Positions 1-8,796 of a stretch of DNA of 64,000 nt are shown here, piece after piece. The DNA comes from Weeksellaceae bacterium TAE3-ERU29. Lineage in GTDB: Bacteria > Bacteroidota > Bacteroidia > Flavobacteriales > Weeksellaceae. The notes beneath the pieces were generated by a model. It saw only the letters and a list, made by a program, of their open reading frames with translations, did not search any database and was not told the DNA's origin. The translations under genes were made by a program, and so were the position numbers. The first letter of the stretch is position 1. Every line of letters begins with the position of its first letter. The stretch is from NCBI GenBank assembly GCA_019218445.1, contig JAHUUM010000002.1, positions 101,848-165,847 on the forward strand, in the 5' to 3' direction.

Positions 1-702
1 AAAAGAGAAGCAGAAGGATTACAGTTGCTACGGGAAAACAGCGACTTTATTCGTATTCCCAATGTTCTTTTACAAGGAGTTTTTGAGAAAGATAGTTTTT
101 TAGTAATAGAATATATTCAACCCGGAAATCCAAAGCAGAATAGCCATATCAATTTTGGAAAAGCCTTAGCACAGCTTCATTCTAATACACAAGAAAAATG
201 GGGTATGGAAGGAACAAACTACATAGGTTCTTTGCCACAAGAAAACCAATTGCATAACACATGGGAAGAATTGTATTGGCAAGAACGGATATTTCCTCAA
301 TTAAAGAGAGCCTTAGGTAACGGATATTTAAAACAAGAAGATATTCCCAAAGAAACTAATGCCCTATCATTATTTAAAGAAGTCTTTTCCCCTCATGCTC
401 CTGCCCTATTGCACGGTGATTTATGGAATGGAAACTACTTTTTTGATACAGAAGGAAAACCGGTCTTAATCGATCCATCGGTGTATTACGGACACCCAAT
501 GATGGATATTGGTATGGCTCATTTATTTGGTGGCTTTAGCACAGAGTTTTTTGAGGCTTATTATTCTGAAAATCCAATCACTGGAAATAAAACCGAACAA
601 ATAGAATTAGCACAATTATACTATTTATTAGTACATTTGAATTTATTTGGAACGAGTTATTTAGGCTCGGTAAAAAATATATTAGAAAAGTATTTTTATT
701 AA
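1..702 (+). CDS. Fructosamine kinase family protein (5' end outside window)
   Basis: The reading frame is open from the first base, so the N-terminus lies outside the window; 233 codons plus stop are visible. The family (fructosamine/ketosamine-3-kinase, aminoglycoside-phosphotransferase fold) phosphorylates sugar-modified amines on glycated proteins in the cytoplasm so that they can be removed. Visible motifs are the catalytic-loop motif HGDLWNGN and, after it, the metal-binding segment LIDPSVYYGHPMMDIGMA. The visible start of the frame, reading KREAEGLQLLRE, fits the helix that follows the ATP-binding lysine, so about 50 residues are missing. The GmrSD-type gene follows after 14 bp on the same strand. 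The assignment is from family motifs only. Confidence 0.82.
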   Translation, partial: KREAEGLQLLRENSDFIRIPNVLLQGVFEKDSFLVIEYIQPGNPKQNSHINFGKALAQLHSNTQEKWGMEGTNYIGSLPQENQLHNTWEELYWQERIFPQLKRALGNGYLKQEDIPKETNALSLFKEVFSPHAPALLHGDLWNGNYFFDTEGKPVLIDPSVYYGHPMMDIGMAHLFGGFSTEFFEAYYSENPITGNKTEQIELAQLYYLLVHLNLFGTSYLGSVKNILEKYFY

Positions 703-716
703 TAAATTAATGAAAA

Positions 717-2942
717 ATGAAAAATGTAGAAAAAGCAGATAGAATCCATTTAGGAAGTCTTATAGATAGTTTAGAAAAAGGACAATATGTAATTCCTGAT
801 TTTCAACGTGATTTTGAATGGGAACCTTGGGATGTATTAGAACTGATACGTTCTATTTTTATGGATTATTATATAGGTACACTTTTATTATGGAAAGGGA
901 ATAAAGAAAATTTTGACGTATTAAGTTGTGAAGCAATTTATGGATTCAACAGTAATTTAGACCCACAACATATTGTTTTAGACGGTCAACAAAGATTAAC
1001 AGCTATTCATTATGCTTTTTTCGCACCTAATGAACCCTTTCCTAAACGCTCTAAACCTGTTATTTATTTAATTAACATTCGAGATTTATTAGAAGAAGAT
1101 TATGAGAACTTTATTTACTATGATTACTTAACCAATAAAAATAAAGTTTTTTTAGAAAATAAAAATTTACAATTTGAGAACCATATTTTTCCATTAGGAG
1201 AAATGAAAGGTGGTACTTGGGGTACCAGCGATTGGATTAAAGAATATAGAGATTATTGGCAAGATAAAGCTGATGAAGCTGAGTCAGAAAAAGAAAAAAA
1301 AGAGTTTTTAAAATATGTCGAAGGTGCTCGTGTATTCCGAGACATCATAAAAGAGCTATTAAATGATTTTTACATTAGTTATATAGAATTAGACCATCAG
1401 ATTGAAGTAGCTAAAGTTTGTGATATTTTCACTAAGATAAATTCAAAAGGAGTAAGGTTAGATATATTTGATTTACTCAATGCTATATTAAGACCTAAAG
1501 AGATTTTTTTAAAACAAATGTGGCGAGATGCCGAAGAATTATTATCTTTCACAGACACTAAAAAAATGAAGATATATGTTCTTCAAGTTATGTCTGTATT
1601 GGAACAATCATACTGCTCCTCTAAATATCTTTATTATCTCGTTCCTAATTCTCAAAAAACAATTCGTAAAGCTGATGGTAGTAAAGAACAGATTACCTTA
1701 ATTGAAAATACAGAAAAATTTAATGAACGTTGGTATCAATCTGTAAAAGCATTAAAAAATGCTATAGAAAGTCTTAAAAATCCAAGAGATTTTGGTGCTG
1801 TAAAAGCAACTTTTGTTCCTTATCCATCTATTATACCTGCATTTGCAGCAATAAAAGAATATGTAAATGAAACAAAACCAAATAATATTTTAGATATAAA
1901 CAAAAAAATAAGAAAATGGTATTGGGCATCTATCTTTACAAATCGTTATAGCAGTTCAGTAGAATCAACTACAGCAAAAGACTTTATGAGTTTAAAAAAG
2001 TGGTTCAAAGATGAAAATGAAACGCCGGAAGTAATAGAAGAGTTCATTAATAACTTTAAACATTTAGATTTAAAAAATGATAATCCTAAAGGATCTGCTA
2101 TTTATAATGCAATATTCAATCTCTTAGTAATAAATGAGGCAAGAGACTGGAATAATTTTGAACTTCCTGAATATAACGAATTAGATGATCACCATATTGT
2201 TCCTTATTCTATATTTAAAGACGAAGGAGGTAAAGCAATTAATAGTATTCTTAATAGAACTCCCATTTCTGATGTAACAAACAGACATATTATTAATAAT
2301 AGAATGCCGAGCGATTACATTCAAGAAATGTTTAATAATAATGACAAAAATGAAGTTTATAAAGTTTTTGAATCACATTTAATTAGTCGTCATGCAATAG
2401 ATATTCTTTTGAGAAAACCCTTCACAAAAACTGATTTTGATGAGTTTTTAGAAGAGAGAAAAAGAACCATTTTAGAAGCAATACAAACACAATTAATCAA
2501 TGATAAAATCAGCATACCCATACATTTAAAACATCTAAATGAAGAAATAGAAGAAATAGAACTGGCTATAAGAGAAAAAATAGTTTCTATCATAGGAAAA
2601 GATATGGAAAATTATAAATTATATATTCCTCAACATATCCAAGATAAAGTAAATAGAAGAATAGAATCTGATATTAAGAAAAAAGCTACCGCTAAAATTG
2701 AAGATTACAATAACTTTAATAAACGTATTGAATTCTTTGACCTGACTGAATACTTAGATGTTATTACTTCTAAAAATAACTGGGATAAATTCTCTAACCT
2801 TTTTAAAGATAAAAATAATTTAAACCATCGATTCGATCAACTACGAACTTTACGAAATGGGATAAGACACTCCAGAAGTATATCTGAGATTGAACAAATG
2901 GATGGAGAAGTTGCTATAAAATGGTTTAAATCTATTTTATAA
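717..2942 (+). CDS. GmrSD-like DUF262/DUF1524 nuclease with HEPN-like C-terminus
   Basis: A 741-aa protein. Residues ~1-260 form a DUF262 (ParB/Srx-like NTP-binding) domain with PDFQRDFEW at 27-35 and the DGQQR motif at 89-93. Residues ~480-590 form a DUF1524 His-Me finger nuclease with DDHHIVP at 490-496 and the later segment NRHIINNRMPSDYI. This is the single-chain GmrSD arrangement, a type IV restriction family known to cut modified phage DNA using NTP. The last ~120 residues are extra: they end in LRTLRNGIRHSRSI, which contains an R713-x4-H718 motif like that of Swt1-type HEPN domains. The start at 717 is the only ATG in this frame near the previous stop. A defence role is inferred from family; the HEPN reading is my inference. 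Confidence 0.85.
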   Translation: MKNVEKADRIHLGSLIDSLEKGQYVIPDFQRDFEWEPWDVLELIRSIFMDYYIGTLLLWKGNKENFDVLSCEAIYGFNSNLDPQHIVLDGQQRLTAIHYAFFAPNEPFPKRSKPVIYLINIRDLLEEDYENFIYYDYLTNKNKVFLENKNLQFENHIFPLGEMKGGTWGTSDWIKEYRDYWQDKADEAESEKEKKEFLKYVEGARVFRDIIKELLNDFYISYIELDHQIEVAKVCDIFTKINSKGVRLDIFDLLNAILRPKEIFLKQMWRDAEELLSFTDTKKMKIYVLQVMSVLEQSYCSSKYLYYLVPNSQKTIRKADGSKEQITLIENTEKFNERWYQSVKALKNAIESLKNPRDFGAVKATFVPYPSIIPAFAAIKEYVNETKPNNILDINKKIRKWYWASIFTNRYSSSVESTTAKDFMSLKKWFKDENETPEVIEEFINNFKHLDLKNDNPKGSAIYNAIFNLLVINEARDWNNFELPEYNELDDHHIVPYSIFKDEGGKAINSILNRTPISDVTNRHIINNRMPSDYIQEMFNNNDKNEVYKVFESHLISRHAIDILLRKPFTKTDFDEFLEERKRTILEAIQTQLINDKISIPIHLKHLNEEIEEIELAIREKIVSIIGKDMENYKLYIPQHIQDKVNRRIESDIKKKATAKIEDYNNFNKRIEFFDLTEYLDVITSKNNWDKFSNLFKDKNNLNHRFDQLRTLRNGIRHSRSISEIEQMDGEVAIKWFKSIL

Positions 2943-3054
2943 TTACTCCACTGTGTATTTTAAATTATATTGACTTTTACATAATTTCTATTTTAAGTCC
3001 AAAAACCATTTTGATTTAGAATAAAACATACATATATTTATTCTGCAACACCCC

Positions 3055-3164
3055 TTTCCACATACTCCTTTTCTAATTATTCAAAGGACTTTCCCCTATA
3101 AGGGAATATTTAGTAATATAAAATCCTCTCTTAAGAAAGCCTGTGAGAGCAGAGTATGTGGAAA
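3055..3164. repeat. Structured intergenic element with 13-bp terminal inverted repeats
   Basis: TTTCCACATACTC at 3055-3067 is repeated in perfect inversion as GAGTATGTGGAAA at 3152-3164. Between them lie two further hairpins: TTCCC-CTATAA-GGGAA near 3091-3106, and CTCTC/GAGAG around 3126-3148. No ORF fits. It could be a MITE-like remnant or a folded RNA; nothing in the sequence decides between them. Confidence 0.5.
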
Positions 3165-3220
3165 AGAGGAGATTTTACTTTTCGGTTGTGTGTTGAAGGA
3201 CTTAGTTTGAGGTTAGATGA

Positions 3221-3315
3221 ATTGCGTTAGGGATTGTAGTGAAAATCCTTTTTGAGAGGTACGAGCAAAAAGATTGTAACGGAAAGCCCGACCCGATAGG
3301 GGACGCCCTAAATAA
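3221..3315 (+). ncRNA. Flavo-1-like structured RNA element
   Basis: This stretch folds into a compact structure. A closing stem pairs TTAGGG (3227-3232) with CCCTAA (3306-3311). A central 7-bp stem pairs CTTTTTG (3248-3254) with CAAAAAG (3266-3272). An ACCC-gata-GGGG hairpin lies at about 3291-3302. Two similar half-sites, GATTGTAGTGAAAATCC and GATTGTAACGGAAAGCCC, flank the central hairpin. Sequences of this kind recur between genes in Flavobacteriia, and I associate them with the flavo-1 RNA motif from memory. The strand follows from the conserved half-sites; function is unknown. It sits between convergent genes and does not appear to lead a gene directly. Confidence 0.55.
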
Positions 3316-3451
3316 TTTCTATCTAAAAAGTGTAAATGTTTTTCCTAAAAGTATATATTTAGACGTATAGCTTGTTAAAAAACAGCATAATGAACAACGA
3401 GTAATAGCTACAATTCTTTATCCTGTTAAACAAACTTTTGAGTAGTTTAAA

Positions 3452-5899
3452 TTAATAAGGGTCTACATCAAAATCAATGCGAGTAGAACGAAAGGCTTTT
3501 ACAACATGAAGTTTTTCCAAAGCCTCAAAAAGTAAAGCCTTTACTTTTGCAGAATTTTGTCCTTGTTTTATTTTTATAAGTGTTTTAAACCTATATTGAT
3601 TATTTAATCTTGAAATAAACGGGGCTTCAGGACCTAATAAAGTTTTATCATCAAAGAAAGCTCGTAGCATTTGCGTATAATAATTTGCGGTTTTCTCGGC
3701 AATTTCCTTTTTATGATGTCTAAAAGTTATTTCAATCAGTTTTGTATATGGCGGATATAAATGCTCAAAACGGTCGTACAAAATTTCGGTTGCTGTTTTC
3801 TTGTAATCGAATAAAGTGGCATTTTGCAAAATTGGATTCTCTGCATTAAAAGCCTGAATTAAAACTTTTCCACGTTCTTTTCTTCGTCCTGCTCGTCCCG
3901 CTACTTGCACAATCCTTTGGAAAGCTCTTTCATGAGCTCTAAAATCAGGGAAATTTAATAAGCTGTCGGCTCTTATGATTCCCACTAAATTAACATCGTC
4001 AAAATCTAATCCTTTGGTTACCATTTGAGTCCCTACAAGTAAATCTATTTCATGATTCTGAAAAGCAGTGATTAATTTCTCAAAAGCAAATTTTCTCCGC
4101 ATACTGTCCACGTCCATTCGGGCAATATTTTTATCGGGAAACATGGCCGAAAATTCATCTTCTATCTGCTCTGTTCCTAAGCCTACAGTTTTTAATTCCG
4201 TAGAATTACATTGATAGCATTTATGCGGTTTTGCCTGAGTATGTCCGCAATAATGGCATTTAAGTTCGTGTGTTAACTTATGGTAAGTTAAAGCCACATC
4301 GCAATTCGAGCAAAATGGTGTATGTCCACAAGTTTCACATTCTAAAATGGGTGAATAACCTCGTCTGTTTTGGAAAATAATAACTTGTTTCTGAGCCTTA
4401 AACGTACTTCTAATTTCTTCCTCTAATCGGTTAGAGATATTTCCTAAAATTCGTTTTTGTTTGTAAGCCTTTTTTAAATCAATTATTTCCATTTCAGGCA
4501 TTTGCACATTGCCGTAGCGTTCGGTTAAACTTACATAACCAATCTTGTTTTCTTGTGCTAAATGATACATTTCCAGCGAAGGTGTAGCTGACCCCATTAA
4601 TACTTTTGCGTTATTCATTTTCGCCCAAACCATTGCTGAATCCCGAGCGTGATAAAATGGTTTTGTATCATTTTGTTTTAAAGAAGTTTCATGCTCTTCA
4701 TCAACTATAATTAAACCTAAATTCTGAATAGGTAAAAACAAAGATGACCTTGCCCCAATGATTATTTTGTATTCATTATTTAAAGTTTTTTGCCAAAGTT
4801 CAACTCTTTCATTCTGGTTGAATTTTGAATGATAAACGCCTACTTTATCACCGAAATATTTTTGAATTCTTTGCGTAAGTTGAGTTGTGAGTGCTATCTC
4901 AGGCAAAAGATAAAGCACATTTTTATTTTTGGCTAAAGCCTTTTCAATCAGTTTTATATAAATTTCTGTTTTCCCCGATGACGTTACGCCATGTAAAAGT
5001 ACATTGTCTTTTTCCTTAAAAAGCGAAAGAATTTCATTAAAAGCTCTGTTTTGTTCTTGGCTTAATTCTTTAATTCGTTTTAATTCTTCATCATAAGTAT
5101 CAATTCGTTCAGTTTTATTTTCGTAGATTTCAACTAAACCTTTTTCTTCTAAATTTCTTAATTGAGCATGAGTTCCGCCATAAGTTTTTAAAAAGTCCGA
5201 AACTTTTATAGGCGAAGTATTTTGCTTTTGTAAAGTGAATAATTGTAAAAATAATTCACGCTGTTTGGGTGCTCTGCTGATTTCGTTTAATAAAGCACTT
5301 AAATTCTCTGATTTTAAATCAATATTTACTCGAATATAATTATCGATTTTTGGAGTATATTTCTCGATTAATTTTTCATCAAGAGTAACTAAACCATAAT
5401 TCATTAATTCTTTTAATAATGGAATTGCCGATTTTTTTTCTACGATTTCAGCACACTCATCAACAGAGAGTAACTCCCTGTGTTGCAAGGCTTCCCAAAT
5501 AATGTAAGCATCGTCGGAAACTTCCATTTCAGGTAAAATATCTTTCCCTTTGATTGCTTTTACAAAAGTATCACTATCCAGCCTCAGAGCCGACGGGAAA
5601 ACGTTTTTATAAACATCTCCCAGCGAACACATATAATATTTCGCTATCCATTCCCAAAATTTAATTTGCTGACTTTCGACTAAAGGAGTTTCGTCTAAAA
5701 TTGCATGAATTGGTTTGGTTTTATATAATTCAGGTTGATTATTATGCAATGAATAGACAATACCGGTGTATAATTTTCGCTGACCAAAAGGAACAGAAAC
5801 ACGTTGCCCTACTTTTATATACGGTGCAATATCCTCAGTCACAGTATAACTGAACGTTCCCTGTAATGGTAAAGGTAAAATAATTTCGGCAAATTGCAT
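3452..5899 (-). CDS. priA: Primosomal protein N' (replication restart helicase PriA)
   Basis: An 815-aa superfamily 2 DNA helicase that reloads the replisome at stalled forks. The N-terminal 3'-DNA-binding domain (starting MQFAEIILPLPL) is followed by a winged helix and the helicase core. The core shows the Walker A motif GVTSSGKTE, the DEEH box and the late motifs QMVTKGLDFDDV and QVAGRAGR. A zinc-binding insertion has four CxxC pairs (CETCGHTPFCSNC, then CHYCGH and CYQCNS). The length is typical of Bacteroidetes PriA. The start at 5899 matches the family N-terminus. The gene appears monocistronic. Nothing unusual. Confidence 0.97.
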   Translation of the reverse strand: MQFAEIILPLPLQGTFSYTVTEDIAPYIKVGQRVSVPFGQRKLYTGIVYSLHNNQPELYKTKPIHAILDETPLVESQQIKFWEWIAKYYMCSLGDVYKNVFPSALRLDSDTFVKAIKGKDILPEMEVSDDAYIIWEALQHRELLSVDECAEIVEKKSAIPLLKELMNYGLVTLDEKLIEKYTPKIDNYIRVNIDLKSENLSALLNEISRAPKQRELFLQLFTLQKQNTSPIKVSDFLKTYGGTHAQLRNLEEKGLVEIYENKTERIDTYDEELKRIKELSQEQNRAFNEILSLFKEKDNVLLHGVTSSGKTEIYIKLIEKALAKNKNVLYLLPEIALTTQLTQRIQKYFGDKVGVYHSKFNQNERVELWQKTLNNEYKIIIGARSSLFLPIQNLGLIIVDEEHETSLKQNDTKPFYHARDSAMVWAKMNNAKVLMGSATPSLEMYHLAQENKIGYVSLTERYGNVQMPEMEIIDLKKAYKQKRILGNISNRLEEEIRSTFKAQKQVIIFQNRRGYSPILECETCGHTPFCSNCDVALTYHKLTHELKCHYCGHTQAKPHKCYQCNSTELKTVGLGTEQIEDEFSAMFPDKNIARMDVDSMRRKFAFEKLITAFQNHEIDLLVGTQMVTKGLDFDDVNLVGIIRADSLLNFPDFRAHERAFQRIVQVAGRAGRRKERGKVLIQAFNAENPILQNATLFDYKKTATEILYDRFEHLYPPYTKLIEITFRHHKKEIAEKTANYYTQMLRAFFDDKTLLGPEAPFISRLNNQYRFKTLIKIKQGQNSAKVKALLFEALEKLHVVKAFRSTRIDFDVDPY

Positions 5900-5970
5900 A
5901 TTTAAACTTATTTAAGCCAAAAATAAGGATTAAATAAGGAATTACAAGAGGGAATAATATTTTACTTCTT

Positions 5971-6012
5971 AAAAAAAAAGCCATCTCAAAATTTATTGAA
6001 ACGGCTTTTTTT
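5971..6012. terminator. Bidirectional hairpin terminator
   Basis: AAAAAAAGCC and GGCTTTTTTT form the outer stem, with TCTCAA/TTGAAA pairing inside. A and T tracts on both sides let it act in either direction. It lies just past the end of the minus-strand 74-aa gene. It belongs to a recurring local family with the core GCCGTTTCAA/TTGAAACGGC, also seen at 12507 and 19927. Confidence 0.75.
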
Positions 6013-6061
6013 ATTGATTTTTGTTTGTTACTCTCCACAGGAATGGCTTCAAATATTAAAA
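5996..6061. repeat. Left direct repeat bracketing the 6.1-12.5 kb island
   Basis: The stretch starting TTGAAACGGCTTTTTT and continuing through CTCTCCACAGGAATGG to CTTCAAATATTAAAA is matched in the same orientation at 12524-12594, with small gaps. The two copies enclose exactly the accessory gene cluster and its regulator. The left part overlaps a terminator arm. Confidence 0.6.
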
Positions 6062-6102
6062 GAGGTTTGTGGATGTTAGGACACATTTAAAAAAAAATAT
6101 TA

Positions 6103-6327
6103 TTACCCTATCTTCGTAACTTCTAAAGTTATGTTACTTAACATAGACGGAACTTTTGAAATATCTATTCCATAAGTCCTTATAAACGCATCATTTATTG
6201 CTTCTTTTCCTTTTTGGAATGATAAGGGACTTCCTCCATCATACATAAATACCACACTCATCCCTTTTTCTAACCTAATTTGGTTAATTACTTTTGACGT
6301 TCTTACAGTCGCTCTGTATTGTGCCAT
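6103..6327 (-). CDS. Small conserved hypothetical protein (possibly DUF6140-like)
   Basis: A 74-aa soluble protein starting MAQYRATVRTSKVINQIRLE, with a mixed beta/alpha pattern, the segments EKGMSVVFMYDGGSPLS and AFIRTYGIDISK, and a short C-terminal strand. I associate this pattern with small Bacteroidetes proteins of the DUF6140 type, but I am not certain. No catalytic motif is visible. It lies 21 bp downstream of the 767-aa TerB-like protein on the same strand and is probably co-transcribed with it. A terminator follows its stop. Confidence 0.65.
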   Translation of the reverse strand: MAQYRATVRTSKVINQIRLEKGMSVVFMYDGGSPLSFQKGKEAINDAFIRTYGIDISKVPSMLSNITLEVTKIG

Positions 6328-6348
6328 AATTACTTGTTTTTAAAATTA

Positions 6349-8652
6349 TTATTTGTTATTTATTTTTTCTATTTCTATAATTCTTTCTTCACTTATTCCT
6401 AACGAATTAGCTAAACGATTTAATATTCTACGTTCTTTTTCACTAACGAGACCATCAGACACAAATTCTCTAAATCCTTCTAAGTATTCTTTTTCTTCTG
6501 CGGTCAGTCTTATACTACTTTCTAATTCTTTTGCTCTTTCTTCGGTAATATTGAACCGCTTTCTATATCTTTCCAATATCATTCTTTCCTTTTCATCAAT
6601 AATACCGTCATCTTCTAACATAAATTTAACCTCCTTTAAATAACATTCTTCATTTTTATTTGAAGAGTCTATAACTTCTATTTCTGGTATATCTTGTAAT
6701 GGTATCTCTAGATTAGTAACATCTATTGTATTATTATCATAAAACTCCCCCATAGGTTTAAAGGTTACACTTACTTTCCATTCAGATTCTTTATTGTTTT
6801 TTACTTGAGTTTCCATTTTTTGCTCTGCTCCTCCTTTTATAGAAGTAAATAGAACACTCAACTCTGCGTTAATCTCTGTTATTTCTGAATTTGATAAAAT
6901 CTGATTTTTTTTAGAAGAAAAATATTCATTATGGTTTAATAAATCTCCATCTAAACGCTGTTGTACTAATCTTTGCCAACCAGATTCATTAGGTAACCAA
7001 ACTAAATTATCAGGAACAAATGGCTTTTTAGTCGGATTAAATGTTTGATGCCTTCCTATCTTTAAATTACTTTTTTGCAAAGAATCATTTATTCTATCAT
7101 TTTCAAAATTACCTTTAATATTTGTCAAACCTATATTAATATCATCTGCTCTAACTTTTTTATTCAAATGATTATGAGTTTCATTGTCCTCTCCTTTTAT
7201 ACTCTCAATAGAAATAGAAGTAGCTCCTAAACATTGTAACAAATAGCAATACTCATTTATTCTATCATTAAATAACTCATAATCATAATTATCTATGGGT
7301 AAATAACTATCTTTTTTAAATGGGTGACAAACATATGTATGGTTATTTTTAGGGTGAGTTATAGGAAAATGCACTTGAGGTAAATTAGCTCTATTTACAA
7401 GTGTTAAATGAGAAGATTTAAAAAGTTTATCTGTATCTGAAACTACAATAAGCTGTCTATCTTGAAAATCTATTTCTTTAAAACTAGCAATATAGTCATT
7501 ATAATGAGTCTTTTTTAATCTATCTAATGAAAATACATCACTTGTATTTCCACTTCCTTTTTTTAACTCCTTTAATTCATCATAAGCGAGTGCAACTTCA
7601 TATAAATTCCCTTCATCTTTATTAATTTCTGCTTGTGCTTGTAAATAATATGACATAAATTCTACGTACTCTGGTGTATATTTAAAGAAAGGCTCTAATG
7701 CATAGCCTATTTCTTTATCTTGATTACCTAATAACATCATTTCATCTAATTCTGCCATTTCAGGATCTTGTTCTATCAGATATCTTTCTAAACTAATTTT
7801 AGATTCTTTTAGCTGTTCAAATAACTCTAATGCTATATCTCTACGATTAGTCTTTAAAGCTGATTTTATACCATAAAAGATATAAGTAATATAAAAATCT
7901 TTTTCTAAATCTTTACTTTCAACATCTACGGAATCTGCTAATTGATAAGCCTCTTCATATTTTTCCCTATCTATTAAATCTTTTATCTGACTAAGAAGGT
8001 TATCTCCCCACTCTTTATCTCTACTTGAGTTTTCTTTAAAATTTTCAGCTATCTCACTAAAAAAGGGCACCAAATTATTAATAAAATAACTTCTGCTGTA
8101 TTGGAATGAACGAGCAAAAAATAGAATTGGAATATTTACATAATTCCTTTCATCTAAAAGATAAAAAGCACAGCCATCTATTTTTTCTTTTATTCCTTTA
8201 TCCTCTGTGAAATATTCATAAGTAGGATCTTTATCTATGATAAGAGAATTTCCTTTATCTATATTAGAGGCTATATCATTTACATATTCAATATGTCCTA
8301 GATTATCCCAAGTTATAAAAAATAAAATATCTTCTTCTTTATCCCAACCATCTGTTTCTACCGTTGTATGAAAAACTATTCCTTCTTTCAAAACACAACA
8401 AGAATAATGAAAGATTCTTGTAGAAGTAAAAAAATCGCCCTTTATTGTATAGTTTCTACGAAATAAAACATAAATTGTTTCTTCTTCCTCTATACCAATC
8501 AAATTCCTAAAGGACAACTCTTCTCCTTTAGACATGGTTTGATTATTACTTTTCTTTAGTTGCCCATCTAAATTTACATAGATATCACCTTCAGATAAAG
8601 TAGTTTTATCTATACCATATTTTCTTATTGCTTCTCGTATTATATTTTCCAT
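6349..8652 (-). CDS. Large protein with helical repeats and two C-terminal TerB-like motifs
   Basis: A 767-aa protein without signal peptide or membrane segment. Residues ~1-190 are beta-rich. Residues ~190-380 are helical and TPR-like (for example REKYEEAYQLADSV). Residues ~400-520 include HFPITHPKNNHTYVCHP. The C-terminal ~110 residues hold two tandem copies of a helical unit: EVKFMLEDDGIIDEKERMIL ... FNITEERAKELE, then FREFVSDGLVSEKERRIL ... LGISEERIIEIE. Such acidic D/S-G-x-I/V-x-x-E-R units resemble TerB-like modules found in stress and defence proteins with AAA+ partners. It has its own promoter (8729-8755) and lies downstream of the AAA+ gene. Function unknown. Confidence 0.6.
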   Translation of the reverse strand: MENIIREAIRKYGIDKTTLSEGDIYVNLDGQLKKSNNQTMSKGEELSFRNLIGIEEEETIYVLFRRNYTIKGDFFTSTRIFHYSCCVLKEGIVFHTTVETDGWDKEEDILFFITWDNLGHIEYVNDIASNIDKGNSLIIDKDPTYEYFTEDKGIKEKIDGCAFYLLDERNYVNIPILFFARSFQYSRSYFINNLVPFFSEIAENFKENSSRDKEWGDNLLSQIKDLIDREKYEEAYQLADSVDVESKDLEKDFYITYIFYGIKSALKTNRRDIALELFEQLKESKISLERYLIEQDPEMAELDEMMLLGNQDKEIGYALEPFFKYTPEYVEFMSYYLQAQAEINKDEGNLYEVALAYDELKELKKGSGNTSDVFSLDRLKKTHYNDYIASFKEIDFQDRQLIVVSDTDKLFKSSHLTLVNRANLPQVHFPITHPKNNHTYVCHPFKKDSYLPIDNYDYELFNDRINEYCYLLQCLGATSISIESIKGEDNETHNHLNKKVRADDINIGLTNIKGNFENDRINDSLQKSNLKIGRHQTFNPTKKPFVPDNLVWLPNESGWQRLVQQRLDGDLLNHNEYFSSKKNQILSNSEITEINAELSVLFTSIKGGAEQKMETQVKNNKESEWKVSVTFKPMGEFYDNNTIDVTNLEIPLQDIPEIEVIDSSNKNEECYLKEVKFMLEDDGIIDEKERMILERYRKRFNITEERAKELESSIRLTAEEKEYLEGFREFVSDGLVSEKERRILNRLANSLGISEERIIEIEKINNK

Positions 8653-8728
8653 AAAAATTAGTTTTTATAAAATTAGGAATTATTCTTCACGTAGGATTTG
8701 TCTCACTTATATTTTAATATGAAAGTCA

Positions 8729-8755
8729 CAAAGATAAATATTTTATTATAAGCAA
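8729..8755 (-). promoter_or_regulatory. Promoter for the 767-aa gene
   Basis: On the minus strand a -7 box TATCTTTG (8729-8736) fits TAnnTTTG, with a TTG (8753-8755) 16 nt upstream, close to the usual Bacteroidetes -33/-7 layout. It lies ~77 bp before the ATG at 8652. It implies that the 6349-8652 and 6103-6327 genes can be transcribed apart from the AAA+ operon upstream. Confidence 0.5.
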
Positions 8756-8796
8756 TTAAAATATTAATTTTTCAAGCATTACCCTATCTATTTTTA

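Noticed and set aside
5835..6086. 83-codon minus-strand frame between priA and the 74-aa gene
   Set aside because: It runs through a terminator hairpin and overlaps the priA start; the predicted protein has no protein-like pattern.
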